A stretch of DNA of 64,000 bases from an uncultured Lachnospiraceae bacterium (GTDB taxonomy: Bacteria; Bacillota; Clostridia; Lachnospirales; Lachnospiraceae). This document shows, in pieces, positions 51,183-60,487 of this stretch (the stretch's first letter is position 1; every line of letters starts with the position of its first letter). The notes under the pieces are model-generated. The model had not been told where the DNA came from and made no database searches. It saw only the letters and a list, made by a program, of their open reading frames with translations. A program made the translations under genes and the position numbers. Location of the stretch: contig CAKRGM010000009.1 of assembly GCA_934330725.1 (NCBI GenBank), forward strand, positions 1 through 64,000. Reading direction: 5' to 3'.

Positions 51183-53675
51183 TTAGTTCTTACTTGTATT
51201 AACTTTAAGTGTCTGGCTCTCTTTATAAGGTCTGAACAATAAGTATATAAACAATGCAATAAGTATAAATGCAACTACTGTTCCAACTCCAAATCCACCA
51301 CCTGTTACAAGAGATCCAATCTGGAAGATACATAATGATACACAGTATGCTAATAATGTCTGATAACCAACTGCAGTCCAGAACCATTTACCACTGTTCA
51401 TTTCTCTCTTGATTGCACCCATGGCAGCAAAGCAAGGAGCACATAAAAGGTTAAATACAAGGAATGAGTAAGCTGCAATTGTTGTCATGCTTCCTGCAAG
51501 AGCTCCCCATACAAGTTCGCCCTGTTCAGGATCAATCTGGCCAAATCCGAAGAGGATACCAAATGTACCAACAACATTTTCCTTAGCAATAAGACCTGTA
51601 ACAGCAGCAACTGCCATCTTCCAGTCTCCCCATCCAAGTGGTACAAATATAGGAACAATAAAGCTACCAATATTAGCAAGGATACTATCATTAAGCTGAT
51701 CTTCTGTAAGCATTCCAAACTGTCCGTCGCTCCAGCCAAATCTCATTAAGAACCAGAGAACGATAGTTGAAAGTAAAATGATTGTTCCGGCTTTTTTAAT
51801 AAATGATGATCCTCTTTCCCACATACTCTTTAAAATATTGCTTGCTGTAGGAAGGTGATATGCAGGTAATTCCATAACGAATGGTGCCGGATCTCCTGCA
51901 AAAATCTTTGTCTTCTTTAATATGATACCTGAACAGATGATAGCTGCAACACCAACAAAGTAAGCACTTGGTGCAACCCACCATGCTCCATCAAATAACG
52001 CACCTGCGATAAGAGCTATAATTGGGAGCTTAGCGTTACATGGAATAAATGTTGTTGTCATGATTGTCATCTTACGGTCTCTGTCATTTTCAATTGTTCT
52101 TGATGCCATGATACCTGGAACACCACAACCACTTCCGATAAGCATTGGAATAAATGACTTACCTGAAAGACCAAATTTACGGAAAATTCTATCCATGATA
52201 AATGCGATTCTGGCCATATAACCACATGACTCAAGGAATGCAAGGAAGAAGAATAATACAAGCATCTGTGGTACGAAACCTAATACAGCACCAACACCAG
52301 CGATGATACCATCAACAATAAGTCCCTTTAACCATTCAGCACAGTTTATTGCATCAAGTCCGTTTTCAACAAGTCCAGGGATACCAGGAACCCATACGCC
52401 ATAATCGGCCGGATCCGGTTCTTCCTGTGCAACAGCATTCTTAAATTCGTCTAAATTAACTTCTACTGTATCAGTAACATTATCATCTTCATCTGTAAGA
52501 TCAACCTTTGCAACAAGGTTTTCAACCTTAGGATCAGATGTAAATTCATCAACTGCAGCATCAACATCATCAGGATCTGCTTCTTCATCTGAAAGGTACT
52601 CTTTTAATGAATCAACATTTACGCCTTCTTCTTCAGCAGCTGCTATAAATCCATCAACTTCCTGTGGATACTTCTGATATTCAGCGTCAGCATCATCATA
52701 ATCGCTTGTACCAATACCGAATAAATGCCATCCATCGCCAAACACACCATCATTAACCCAGTCTGTTGCATATGAACCGACTGTTGTTACAGATATAAAG
52801 TATACAAGGAACATAACTACAGCAAAGATTGGAAGTGCAAGCCATCTGTTAGTAACAACACGGTCAATCTTATCTGACGTTGTAAGCTTTCCTGCTGATT
52901 TCTTTTTAATACAATCACCAATTATTGATGAAATATATACATATCTTTCATTTGTAATGATACTTTCTGTATCATCATCCATTTCAGCTTCAATCTTATC
53001 AATCTCAGCTGATACATCCGGAACATTCTTAAGCTGTTCTGTAATCTTATCATCTCTTTCAAGAAGTTTTATAGCAAAGAATCTCTTCTGTTCTTCTGAA
53101 ACTTCGTTGCCAAGCTTTGCTTCAATAGAATTCAGAACCTCTTCAACTCTTGAATCAAACTTATGTACAGGCACTGCTGCTGAGGTATTCTGAGCTGTTT
53201 CAACTGCCTTCTGGGCAGCTTCCTTAATACCTTTTCCCTTAAGAGCTGAAATCTCAACTACAGGGCATCCCAAATTCTTGCTAAGCTTCTTTATATCAAT
53301 TGTATCGCCGTTCTTTTCAAGAATATCCATCATGTTTACAGCCATAACAACCGGAATACCCAGTTCCATAAGCTGTGTTGACAAATAAAGGTTTCTTTCA
53401 ATATTTGTACCATCAACAATATTAAGTATTGCATCCGGCTTCTCATTAATAAGGTAATTTCTTGCAACAACTTCTTCAAGTGTATATGGTGATAAAGAAT
53501 ATATACCTGGTAAATCCATGATTGTTACTTCTTTATTACCCTTTAACTTACCTTCTTTTTTTTCTACTGTAACGCCAGGCCAGTTACCAACGAATTGGTT
53601 GGAACCCGTCAAAGCATTAAATAATGTTGTTTTACCGCAGTTAGGATTACCTGCTAACGCAATTTTAATAGCCAT
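51183..53675 (-). CDS. feoB: ferrous iron transporter FeoB with a large acidic insert
   Basis: 830 residues: G domain (ALAGNPNCGKTTLFNALTG near residue 6, TVEKKEGK, DLPGIYSL, NMMD, SALKGKG), helical GDI region, then the membrane core with gate motifs GSGCGVPGIMA and TFIPCNAKLPII. Between the first and second membrane helices is an Asp/Glu-rich insert of about 105 residues (about 318-425), facing outward. FeoB moves Fe2+ inward with GTP hydrolysis. The operon is feoA-feoA-feoB-Cys-rich protein-fur. Confidence 0.97.
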   Translation of the reverse strand: MAIKIALAGNPNCGKTTLFNALTGSNQFVGNWPGVTVEKKEGKLKGNKEVTIMDLPGIYSLSPYTLEEVVARNYLINEKPDAILNIVDGTNIERNLYLSTQLMELGIPVVMAVNMMDILEKNGDTIDIKKLSKNLGCPVVEISALKGKGIKEAAQKAVETAQNTSAAVPVHKFDSRVEEVLNSIEAKLGNEVSEEQKRFFAIKLLERDDKITEQLKNVPDVSAEIDKIEAEMDDDTESIITNERYVYISSIIGDCIKKKSAGKLTTSDKIDRVVTNRWLALPIFAVVMFLVYFISVTTVGSYATDWVNDGVFGDGWHLFGIGTSDYDDADAEYQKYPQEVDGFIAAAEEEGVNVDSLKEYLSDEEADPDDVDAAVDEFTSDPKVENLVAKVDLTDEDDNVTDTVEVNLDEFKNAVAQEEPDPADYGVWVPGIPGLVENGLDAINCAEWLKGLIVDGIIAGVGAVLGFVPQMLVLFFFLAFLESCGYMARIAFIMDRIFRKFGLSGKSFIPMLIGSGCGVPGIMASRTIENDRDRKMTIMTTTFIPCNAKLPIIALIAGALFDGAWWVAPSAYFVGVAAIICSGIILKKTKIFAGDPAPFVMELPAYHLPTASNILKSMWERGSSFIKKAGTIILLSTIVLWFLMRFGWSDGQFGMLTEDQLNDSILANIGSFIVPIFVPLGWGDWKMAVAAVTGLIAKENVVGTFGILFGFGQIDPEQGELVWGALAGSMTTIAAYSFLVFNLLCAPCFAAMGAIKREMNSGKWFWTAVGYQTLLAYCVSLCIFQIGSLVTGGGFGVGTVVAFILIALFIYLLFRPYKESQTLKVNTSKN

Positions 53676-53739
53676 AACATTCCCTTTCCTATAATCATAT
53701 GTTTTATTAATTTGTTCATCTAATTGTAATTTGATGCGG

Positions 53740-53859
53740 CTTATGTTGATTTTATTCTTCTTATTGCGATTTTATAAGCCTTATTATAATTTTACATATC
53801 TTATAGTAATTCTATGTATCTTATAATAATTCTATATACCTTATCAGAATTATTCCCAA
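53740..53859 (-). repeat. six degenerate 20-bp tandem repeats between feoA and feoB
   Basis: Six units each start CTTAT and share the pattern CTTAT-n4-ATT-n2-AT, with starts at exactly 20-bp steps (53740, 53760, 53780, 53800, 53820, 53840). The last unit is only partly conserved. They lie in the 256-bp gap of the operon; the region has no reading frame. Confidence 0.7.
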
Positions 53860-53931
53860 CTAACCAGCATGCATTTTTTTGCAGAAATCTCCTTCGAAAT
53901 TTCTGCCTTCCCGGAATAAAATAATATAAAA

Positions 53932-54153
53932 TTATTCAACCTCTATCATATCAGCATCAGCTTTTCTTAATGATAATTCATAGCCTCTGACTGTAACTTC
54001 AACAGGATCTCCAAGAGGCGCAACCTTTCTTATATAAATGTCTACCCCCTTCGTTATTCCCATGTCCATAATACGTCTTTTGACAGGGCCTGTACCATTA
54101 ATTTTTAATACCTTAACAGTATTGCCAACTGGTATTTCTTTTAATGTTTTCAT
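53932..54153 (-). CDS. FeoA-type SH3-like protein, second copy
   Basis: 73 residues with the FeoA fold: LKEIPVGNTVKVLKING, RRIMDMGITKGVDIYIRKVAP and ELSLRKADADMIEV. FeoA stimulates FeoB from the cytoplasmic side. It lies 50 bp after the first feoA and 256 bp before feoB. Confidence 0.93.
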   Translation of the reverse strand: MKTLKEIPVGNTVKVLKINGTGPVKRRIMDMGITKGVDIYIRKVAPLGDPVEVTVRGYELSLRKADADMIEVE

Positions 54154-54203
54154 TACAACTTTCCCTTTCCTTATTTATTTATGTTATTGCAGTAACCCGC
54201 AAT

Positions 54204-54413
54204 CTACACCATGATCTTATTAGCCATATCTTTACCTATGGCAACACGTGAATCTTTAATATTCACTATCATATTACCTGACATTTCAGATACAACTGTT
54301 ACTGTAGACCCTACAACAAAACCGAGGTTTTCGAGAAATTTTCTCACTTCGTCTTTCCCGCCTACCTTTTTAATAGTTGCCGGAGTACCTAACTCAATCA
54401 TACTTAATGGCAT
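54204..54413 (-). CDS. FeoA-type SH3-like protein, first copy
   Basis: 69-70 residues, FeoA family (MIELGTPATIKKVGG, VRKFLENLGFVVGSTVTVV and VNIKDSRVAIGKDMANKIMV). The start is uncertain by one codon: ATG 54413 lies seven bases after GAGGA, ATG 54416 four. It is first in the operon, behind a promoter with operator dyads. Confidence 0.93.
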   Translation of the reverse strand: MPLSMIELGTPATIKKVGGKDEVRKFLENLGFVVGSTVTVVSEMSGNMIVNIKDSRVAIGKDMANKIMV

Positions 54414-54459
54414 CATACTTCCTCATCTTCCTTGTAAATATATATTTATTTTCAACAAA

Positions 54460-54491
54460 GTTAGTATATTCTAATGGTCATTAGATGTCAA
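54460..54491 (-). promoter_or_regulatory. feo operon promoter with overlapping operator dyads
   Basis: TTGACA (54486-54491), a 17-bp spacer and TATACT (54463-54468), a near-consensus promoter. TCTAAT-GGTC-ATTAGA (54470-54485) fills the spacer and GTTAGT-ATAT-TCTAAT (54460-54475) covers the -10, so binding would block RNA polymerase. Confidence 0.8.
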
Positions 54492-54584
54492 CAACTTTTT
54501 GACAGTTCGACATTATGCACAACTTTTGTATTTTTTTGTATTATTTTCCATTATATTTTATCGTTCTTTAAGAAATTTTTATTA

Positions 54585-57284
54585 TTACTTAAGAAAATTT
54601 TGTCTTAAGTATTCCTCTCTTTCATGAACTTCTATTTCAAATTCTCTTGAAGAAATAAGCTGACAACCTGCGCCTCTTATTATTATCTGCTCAAGTCCAT
54701 CAGATGTAACAACTGTAACATCATGTTTTTCACCATTTTCATGGGCAAACTTTTCTATATACGCATCTGCCGTTTCGGCTTCCTTTGTAAATACCACATG
54801 AATATTATTAAAATCTGTCACCTCTGTGTCATGTCCTTTCACACGATATGCATCAAATACTGCAATCAGATCATAACCTGTCATGGCCTGATAATTACAT
54901 AATATATCCAGAAGTCTTCCTCTTGCTCCATCTATATTTATCTTTGCAAGCTCATTAAGCTCATTCCATGCAAATATTACATTATACCCGTCTACAAGCA
55001 TATATCTTCTGCGGGATGTCTTTCCTGATTTTTCCGACCATTTTGCCTTCACGCTTCCCTGTGAGCTGTTTTTGTGAATGCTTCCTGTACTATCTGCAAA
55101 GTAATCCCTGTTTTTTAATGTCCATTTTTTACGCTGAGTATTTTTACTGTTAGCATTTGCATAATATGTTTCGTTTAAAATTTTATTTATCTCATCAATA
55201 CCAATTGGTTCATCAGACACACTGCGGTCGTGTTTCTGTATTTTTGCATCCATGAGTGCAGCATCACCTGTTATTTCTTTTCTTTTTTCCCTGTCAGATA
55301 TACTCTCAATATGCATATATTCCTTCACATGATTCCAGGTAACATTAAATCCACTGCCATGAGAACAGAATACTGAACCGGATGGATTACTTAAATCATT
55401 CTCAGGATCATACCCTTTAGCCTCTATTACCTCCTGCGCATTATGACATTTTTTGTATCCTTCAAATACACAGGTGATTTTTCCGGTTCCTTTCGTATAG
55501 GTCATCACTTCTCTCTGATAATTTCTTACTGTTGAAACAGGAACTGAACCCGTAACCACACGCATTTTTCCGTCTGTGTAAGCGTCTGCATTTTCCAGTG
55601 GTTCAAGTGAAAATGTTCCACCCATTCTTTCCATATCTGTCATAGCTCTGCCTATTACTGTCTCAGGTATCTCAAGCCGGTAACTGTAATACGGTTCCAA
55701 CAGAACTGACTCCGCCTGCATCAGCCCCTGTCTTACAGCACGGTACGTAGCCTGACGGAAATCTCCGCCTTCTGTATGTTTTTTATGTGCCTTGCCTGCA
55801 ACAAGTGTTATCTTCATATCCGTAACCGGTGCACCCGTAAGCACCCCTAAATGTACTTTTTCCTTTAAATGTGTAAGAATAAGCCGCTGCCAGTTTAATG
55901 CAAGCTCATCCTCACTCACATCAGTATCAAAAACAAGCCCGCTGCCAGCACGTCCAGGTTCCATAAGAAGATGCACCTCAGCATAATGCTTTAAAGGTTC
56001 AAAGTGTCCTACACCCTCAACCCTGTCTGATATGGTTTCTTTATAAACTATACTTTCTTCACCAAATTCCACATTAATCCCAAGCTGTTTTGCAATAATT
56101 CTTTTAATAATCTCTGTCTGGACCTCTCCCATTAAATTTATACGTATCTGTTTGGTATTTTCGTCCCAGACTATATTAAGTTCCGGTATTTCCTCAACTA
56201 CAGGTTTTATCTGTCTTAATACAGCTACTGGATCTGTACCCTCAGGAAACACCAGATTATACATAAGTATCGGCTGCAGCGTGCTCTCATAAAATCTGTG
56301 TTCACATCCGAGGCACTGTCCCGGAGCAGTTTTGGAAAGACCTGTTACCGCTACAACACTTCCGGCTCCGGCCTCAGTCACAGTTTCATATTTTCCGCCG
56401 GAATACACCCGTATCTGATTAACCTTCTCGCTTATACGGCTGCTTCCATTTTCACTGCCTTCGCCATCATTATTATCTGTATATGATAATACATCTTTAA
56501 CACGAAGTACCCCGCCTGTTACCTTAAGGTGTGTAAGTCTGTTAGACTGTCCGTCTCTTGAAATTTTAAATACTTTTGCTCCAAACTCTTTATTACAGCT
56601 ATAATCCGGAACCTCTGCAAATCTGTTTATTCCCTGCAGCAGTTCCTTAACTCCTTCATTTTTAAGAGCAGACCCGAAATAACAAGGAAAAACATTTCTT
56701 TCTTTTATAGCTGATGCAATTTCTTTATCAGTCAGTGTGTTATTTTCAATGAATTTATCCAATAAAGTCTCATTGCAGACGGCAACACTTTCATAAAAAG
56801 CATTACCATCTGCAACTGTAAAGTCGACACTCTCTCCACCGATGTTATGTCTTAAATATTCCAGCATTTCATCTTTGCTGTTATTTGATATATCCATTTT
56901 ATTAACAAAAATAAATACCGGTATATTCATGTTTTTAAGCAGATCCCATAGCACACGTGTATGTGACTGGATTCCATCAGCAGCACTTATAACAAGAACC
57001 GCAATATCAAGCACACAAAGCGTACGTTCCATTTCAGCGCCAAAATCCGCATGCCCCGGTGTATCAACCAGCGTCACTGTCATACCCGGAAGCTTAAATA
57101 CTGCCTGCTTTGAAAATATTGTAATACCGCGCTCCCTTTCAAGCTCATGTGTATCTAAAAATGTATCTCTTTTATCAACCCGGCCCTGCTGTCTTATCGC
57201 TCCTGTATCATATAACAAAGCCTCAGATATTGTTGTCTTTCCTGCATCAACATGAGCCAGGATGCCCATAACCAGCTTATTCAT
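54585..57284 (-). CDS. TetM-like ribosome-binding GTPase fused to a YacP/Rae1-like NYN nuclease
   Basis: 899 residues. Residues 1-660 are a translational GTPase of the tetracycline ribosomal-protection type: AHVDAGKTT near residue 9, DTPGHADF, VNKMD, then EF-G-like domains II-V (GFRQATYRAV-like DFRQATYRAVRQG, EPYYSYRLEIPE, KGTGKITCVFEGYK). After a linker, about residues 755-899 are an NYN-type domain: MLVDGYNVIFAW, VFDAYRVKG, ADAYIEKFA and VVTSDGLEQ, with acidic residues of the Rae1/YacP family. The fused protein suggests delivery of an mRNA-cutting domain to the ribosome. It follows the cyclase gene by 24 bp. Confidence 0.9.
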   Translation of the reverse strand: MNKLVMGILAHVDAGKTTISEALLYDTGAIRQQGRVDKRDTFLDTHELERERGITIFSKQAVFKLPGMTVTLVDTPGHADFGAEMERTLCVLDIAVLVISAADGIQSHTRVLWDLLKNMNIPVFIFVNKMDISNNSKDEMLEYLRHNIGGESVDFTVADGNAFYESVAVCNETLLDKFIENNTLTDKEIASAIKERNVFPCYFGSALKNEGVKELLQGINRFAEVPDYSCNKEFGAKVFKISRDGQSNRLTHLKVTGGVLRVKDVLSYTDNNDGEGSENGSSRISEKVNQIRVYSGGKYETVTEAGAGSVVAVTGLSKTAPGQCLGCEHRFYESTLQPILMYNLVFPEGTDPVAVLRQIKPVVEEIPELNIVWDENTKQIRINLMGEVQTEIIKRIIAKQLGINVEFGEESIVYKETISDRVEGVGHFEPLKHYAEVHLLMEPGRAGSGLVFDTDVSEDELALNWQRLILTHLKEKVHLGVLTGAPVTDMKITLVAGKAHKKHTEGGDFRQATYRAVRQGLMQAESVLLEPYYSYRLEIPETVIGRAMTDMERMGGTFSLEPLENADAYTDGKMRVVTGSVPVSTVRNYQREVMTYTKGTGKITCVFEGYKKCHNAQEVIEAKGYDPENDLSNPSGSVFCSHGSGFNVTWNHVKEYMHIESISDREKRKEITGDAALMDAKIQKHDRSVSDEPIGIDEINKILNETYYANANSKNTQRKKWTLKNRDYFADSTGSIHKNSSQGSVKAKWSEKSGKTSRRRYMLVDGYNVIFAWNELNELAKINIDGARGRLLDILCNYQAMTGYDLIAVFDAYRVKGHDTEVTDFNNIHVVFTKEAETADAYIEKFAHENGEKHDVTVVTSDGLEQIIIRGAGCQLISSREFEIEVHEREEYLRQNFLK

Positions 57285-57308
57285 TGTTCACCTTCATTTC
57301 CTGTTATT

Positions 57309-60300
57309 TTATTCGTCAACATAATCTACGTTATATCCATTCTTTCCAACACGCTTAACATCATAAAGGAGCTTATTGGCCTTTTTTAATATTAATTCCT
57401 TATCAGGGAAGCCTTTTTTACATATTGCGCCAAGGCTTATGGATAAAGTTATTGTTTTACCTTCATAAGTAAAATCAGTGTTCATGGCATTAACAAGTCT
57501 CTTAAATATATCTTTAACCTCAGTCTTATCAACCTCTGACAGGAATATAAGAAATTCATCTCCACCATAACGTGCTGCAATGCCATCGCCATTTACAGCC
57601 TTTCGTATTGTATCTGCCAGAAACTTCAGTGCCTCATCTCCGCCTGCATGTCCGAGCGTATCATTAACCTTTTTGAAATCATCAAAATCAAGAATAGCAA
57701 CTGTATAATAGCTTTCCTCATCCCCACGCAGCTCCAAATATCTTCTGTTGAAGCCTTCTCTGTTATAAAGCTCTGTCAGTTCATCATGTTCTGCCTTATT
57801 CTGGAAATGTTCCACTTCCTGCATTTCTTTCTGTACATCCAGTACTCTGCCATATATCTGGACAGGTTTACCATTTTCTTCAATCTGTGACTGTTCCATC
57901 TTATACCAGCATTTCTGACCATCGTATTCAATCTTAAAAGTCTGGGATGTTTCAAGCCCCTTGTCCCTGCACTCAAGGAAGTTCTTTATAAATATGTCTT
58001 TTATTCTATTTATAGCTTTGCCTTCTTTATATGAATCAAGACTGACACTTCCGCTAAATCCAAAAGTTTTTTCAAACTTCTTATCAAAGACTATAGTATT
58101 ATCCTTATATAAATACTCATAAAGATACTGATTCGCCAGTCCATATAAAACATCATGCATCTGAATTCTCAATTCATCTTTACGTGAATTCTTCACCTTT
58201 TCTTTTAACACAATAAGGACAAGCAGCAATATAACAACAAGTATTATTGTCACGACAACAAGTATAAATACTATATTTTCTTTAATGAAATCTCCTGTCG
58301 TCATCTTTGCATTATCATTTACATTCTGTACAGCTATCATCTGGATATTACTGTCAGGAATACTGTAAATGTATTTGTTACATATTGAAACAAGACGGCT
58401 GTCTATATTATTGGAAAATCCCATACATATTACAGCATCTGAATTGAGCGGACTGACTGAAATATTATTGTATTTTCCATTCTGTGTATAACAGCTTGCC
58501 GTATAATAATTCATTATAGTATAAGTAGCAGACATATCATCTACAGCCTCAATACATTCCTGAAACGACGATACGGTATTTGTATTCTTTGTATTTCCTA
58601 TATTATATGATGTTTCTCCATTTACTACTGCCTTTGTATTATTAGTCACATCATTGGAATCAAAATTCTTATTTTTGATAAGCACATACATTCCATCAAT
58701 GTAATCCTTGGAAAACTTAATATCATTACTATACTCATCATTTTTCACCATTCCGGCAATCATATCAACTTTTCCATCTTTTACCGCCTGAATTGCTTCC
58801 TGTGTATTATCATAGGCAACATACTGGAACTTTACTCCCGACCTGTCACCGATTATCTGTAAAAGTTCACTTGAAACACCTTTAAACTTACCATTTTCCT
58901 CATACATAAATGGTACAACAGACTTTACATACGCCACACGCACTGTGTTGTTTTCATTTATATACTGCTTTTCAGCATCTGAAAGTGATACTTCATAATT
59001 ATCAGGAATCTTTAATCCAACTGACTGCGACTTTTTCTGTGCCTGTGCCTTCATTTCCGGAGTTCTGGCACTTTCCCATTTGGTATTACAGTCTGTCATT
59101 ATATCATCGAATGTTTCCTGTGTCTCACCTGCTGCCGATTTGATTACCCTTTCTGCAATATCCGGTGAACTTATGTCCATTTTTTCATCAAACTTTTTCT
59201 TCTTTTCATAACTCTGGGCTGTATAAGGGTCACTTGTAAGTATGCTGACATTGCTCATGTCACCATATGCAGCAGGAGTAGGGTCCTGTGGAACTATTGA
59301 AATATCATCATTATCCACTGCATAGCCTGACTCATCAATCATAAACCTGACAAATGCATATGCTGCTTCTTTGTTCTGACTGTGAATATTTATTCCATAT
59401 GAATAATCAGTTGATAATGTAACATACTGTTTTCCGTTCACATTATTAGGAAACGGCATAAATCTTACATCATCTCCACTGTTTCCTGCTTCTTTACACT
59501 GTAAAAGTGCCCATGAACCTATTGCCATGCAGGCTATGTCTCCACAGTTAAGCATTTCCTTTGAGTGCTGCCAGTTTGTCTGACTATGGTCTTTTTCTGT
59601 ATACCCCTCAGAAACCATCTGGTATAACAGATCATATACCTTATACTGGTTCGTACCTGAAATAAACGGATTCAGTTCATCAAGAAAATCATTGTTCATG
59701 TATGCTGAATTTCCTGTCATTTCAATATAAGGAAATAATGTCCATGTCTTAAGTGTCCAGCTGTCCGCACAATTTGTATAAAAAGGAATAGCATTCGTAC
59801 GCATCTTTATCATCTTAAGTGCTTCCATAAACTCATCTGCTGTCTGAGGCAGTTTTGTGATTCCCGCTTCATCAAAAACACGTTTATTATAAATGATTCC
59901 ATTAAGATATGCAGATGAAGGAATACCATAAACAATATTATCATTAATCTTTCCCTGCTGTATAAATGAGTACTTACTGTTTAATTCAGTAACCGTTCCG
60001 AATTCATCAAAATACTCTGAATAAAGATCAGACGACAGATATGACGGCACAAATAAAACATCGCCATAATCACCGGCATCTACCATATTCTTAATATCAT
60101 TCTCATAATCACTAAGACATACATATTTTACATCTACACCTGGATACTTATTACGAAAAGCTTTAATATACTTATCAATTTTCTCTGATGCAATATTAAG
60201 AACAACTTTTATTGTTCCTTTAATTCCATCACTATCATCAGCACTGGCTGTATTTATATTAGAAAATACTATAGTTATTATTAGTAGTCCCGCCATAAAC

Positions 60301-60344
60301 AGACTTATAAATTTACTTATGGATTTTCTTCCGGTATTTCGCAT
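57309..60344 (-). CDS. diguanylate cyclase with two fused solute-binding domains
   Basis: 1011 residues in order: signal/anchor (1-35), a type 1 solute-binding domain (about 42-430; GIPSSAYLNGIIYNK, FMIDESGYAV), a type 3 amino-acid-binding-like domain (about 460-680; VRVAYVKSVVPFMYEENGKFKGVS), a membrane helix (about 691-715), a PAS-like segment (735-840) and a GGDEF domain (850-1011). YGGDEF near residue 926 is intact, so it should make c-di-GMP. The whole external half could sense sugar and amino-acid ligands directly. A structured leader precedes it; TetM-NYN lies downstream. Confidence 0.9.
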   Translation of the reverse strand: MRNTGRKSISKFISLFMAGLLIITIVFSNINTASADDSDGIKGTIKVVLNIASEKIDKYIKAFRNKYPGVDVKYVCLSDYENDIKNMVDAGDYGDVLFVPSYLSSDLYSEYFDEFGTVTELNSKYSFIQQGKINDNIVYGIPSSAYLNGIIYNKRVFDEAGITKLPQTADEFMEALKMIKMRTNAIPFYTNCADSWTLKTWTLFPYIEMTGNSAYMNNDFLDELNPFISGTNQYKVYDLLYQMVSEGYTEKDHSQTNWQHSKEMLNCGDIACMAIGSWALLQCKEAGNSGDDVRFMPFPNNVNGKQYVTLSTDYSYGINIHSQNKEAAYAFVRFMIDESGYAVDNDDISIVPQDPTPAAYGDMSNVSILTSDPYTAQSYEKKKKFDEKMDISSPDIAERVIKSAAGETQETFDDIMTDCNTKWESARTPEMKAQAQKKSQSVGLKIPDNYEVSLSDAEKQYINENNTVRVAYVKSVVPFMYEENGKFKGVSSELLQIIGDRSGVKFQYVAYDNTQEAIQAVKDGKVDMIAGMVKNDEYSNDIKFSKDYIDGMYVLIKNKNFDSNDVTNNTKAVVNGETSYNIGNTKNTNTVSSFQECIEAVDDMSATYTIMNYYTASCYTQNGKYNNISVSPLNSDAVICMGFSNNIDSRLVSICNKYIYSIPDSNIQMIAVQNVNDNAKMTTGDFIKENIVFILVVVTIILVVILLLVLIVLKEKVKNSRKDELRIQMHDVLYGLANQYLYEYLYKDNTIVFDKKFEKTFGFSGSVSLDSYKEGKAINRIKDIFIKNFLECRDKGLETSQTFKIEYDGQKCWYKMEQSQIEENGKPVQIYGRVLDVQKEMQEVEHFQNKAEHDELTELYNREGFNRRYLELRGDEESYYTVAILDFDDFKKVNDTLGHAGGDEALKFLADTIRKAVNGDGIAARYGGDEFLIFLSEVDKTEVKDIFKRLVNAMNTDFTYEGKTITLSISLGAICKKGFPDKELILKKANKLLYDVKRVGKNGYNVDYVDE

Positions 60345-60446
60345 CTTTTTCCCCTCCTCATTATGTAATGTTACATATCAGGTTCAAATATGTTATTATG
60401 CAGGCACGAATAACTTTTAATCCTCCTGCACCTGATAACCCTGATA
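60345..60446 (-). other. structured 5' leader of the diguanylate cyclase gene
   Basis: The transcript from near 60446 can fold into ATCAGGT (60430-60436) with ACCTGAT (60377-60383) and, stacked on it, TGCAGG with CCTGCA (60399-60404, 60425-60430). A perfect TATGTAA/TTACATA hairpin (60362-60377) follows before the ribosome site. It contains TTTGAACCTGAT, also found in the 3' half of TPP riboswitches, but lacks their CTGAGA box. Confidence 0.45.
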
Positions 60447-60450
60447 CCAT

Positions 60451-60479
60451 ATTATAGCATTATAAATGCTTCGATTCAA
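60451..60479 (-). promoter_or_regulatory. promoter of the diguanylate cyclase gene
   Basis: TTGAAT (60474-60479), a 17-bp spacer and TATAAT (60451-60456), so this gene is not simply an extension of the ECF operon. Confidence 0.65.
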
Positions 60480-60487
60480 ATAATATT

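Noticed and set aside
54585..57284. A plain tetracycline-resistance gene
   Set aside because: The fused NYN domain and the chromosomal setting beside a cyclase gene do not match tet cassettes; resistance cannot be inferred.
60345..60446. TPP riboswitch
   Set aside because: Only the TGAACCTGAT part matches; the CTGAGA box and the P1/P2 pattern are missing.
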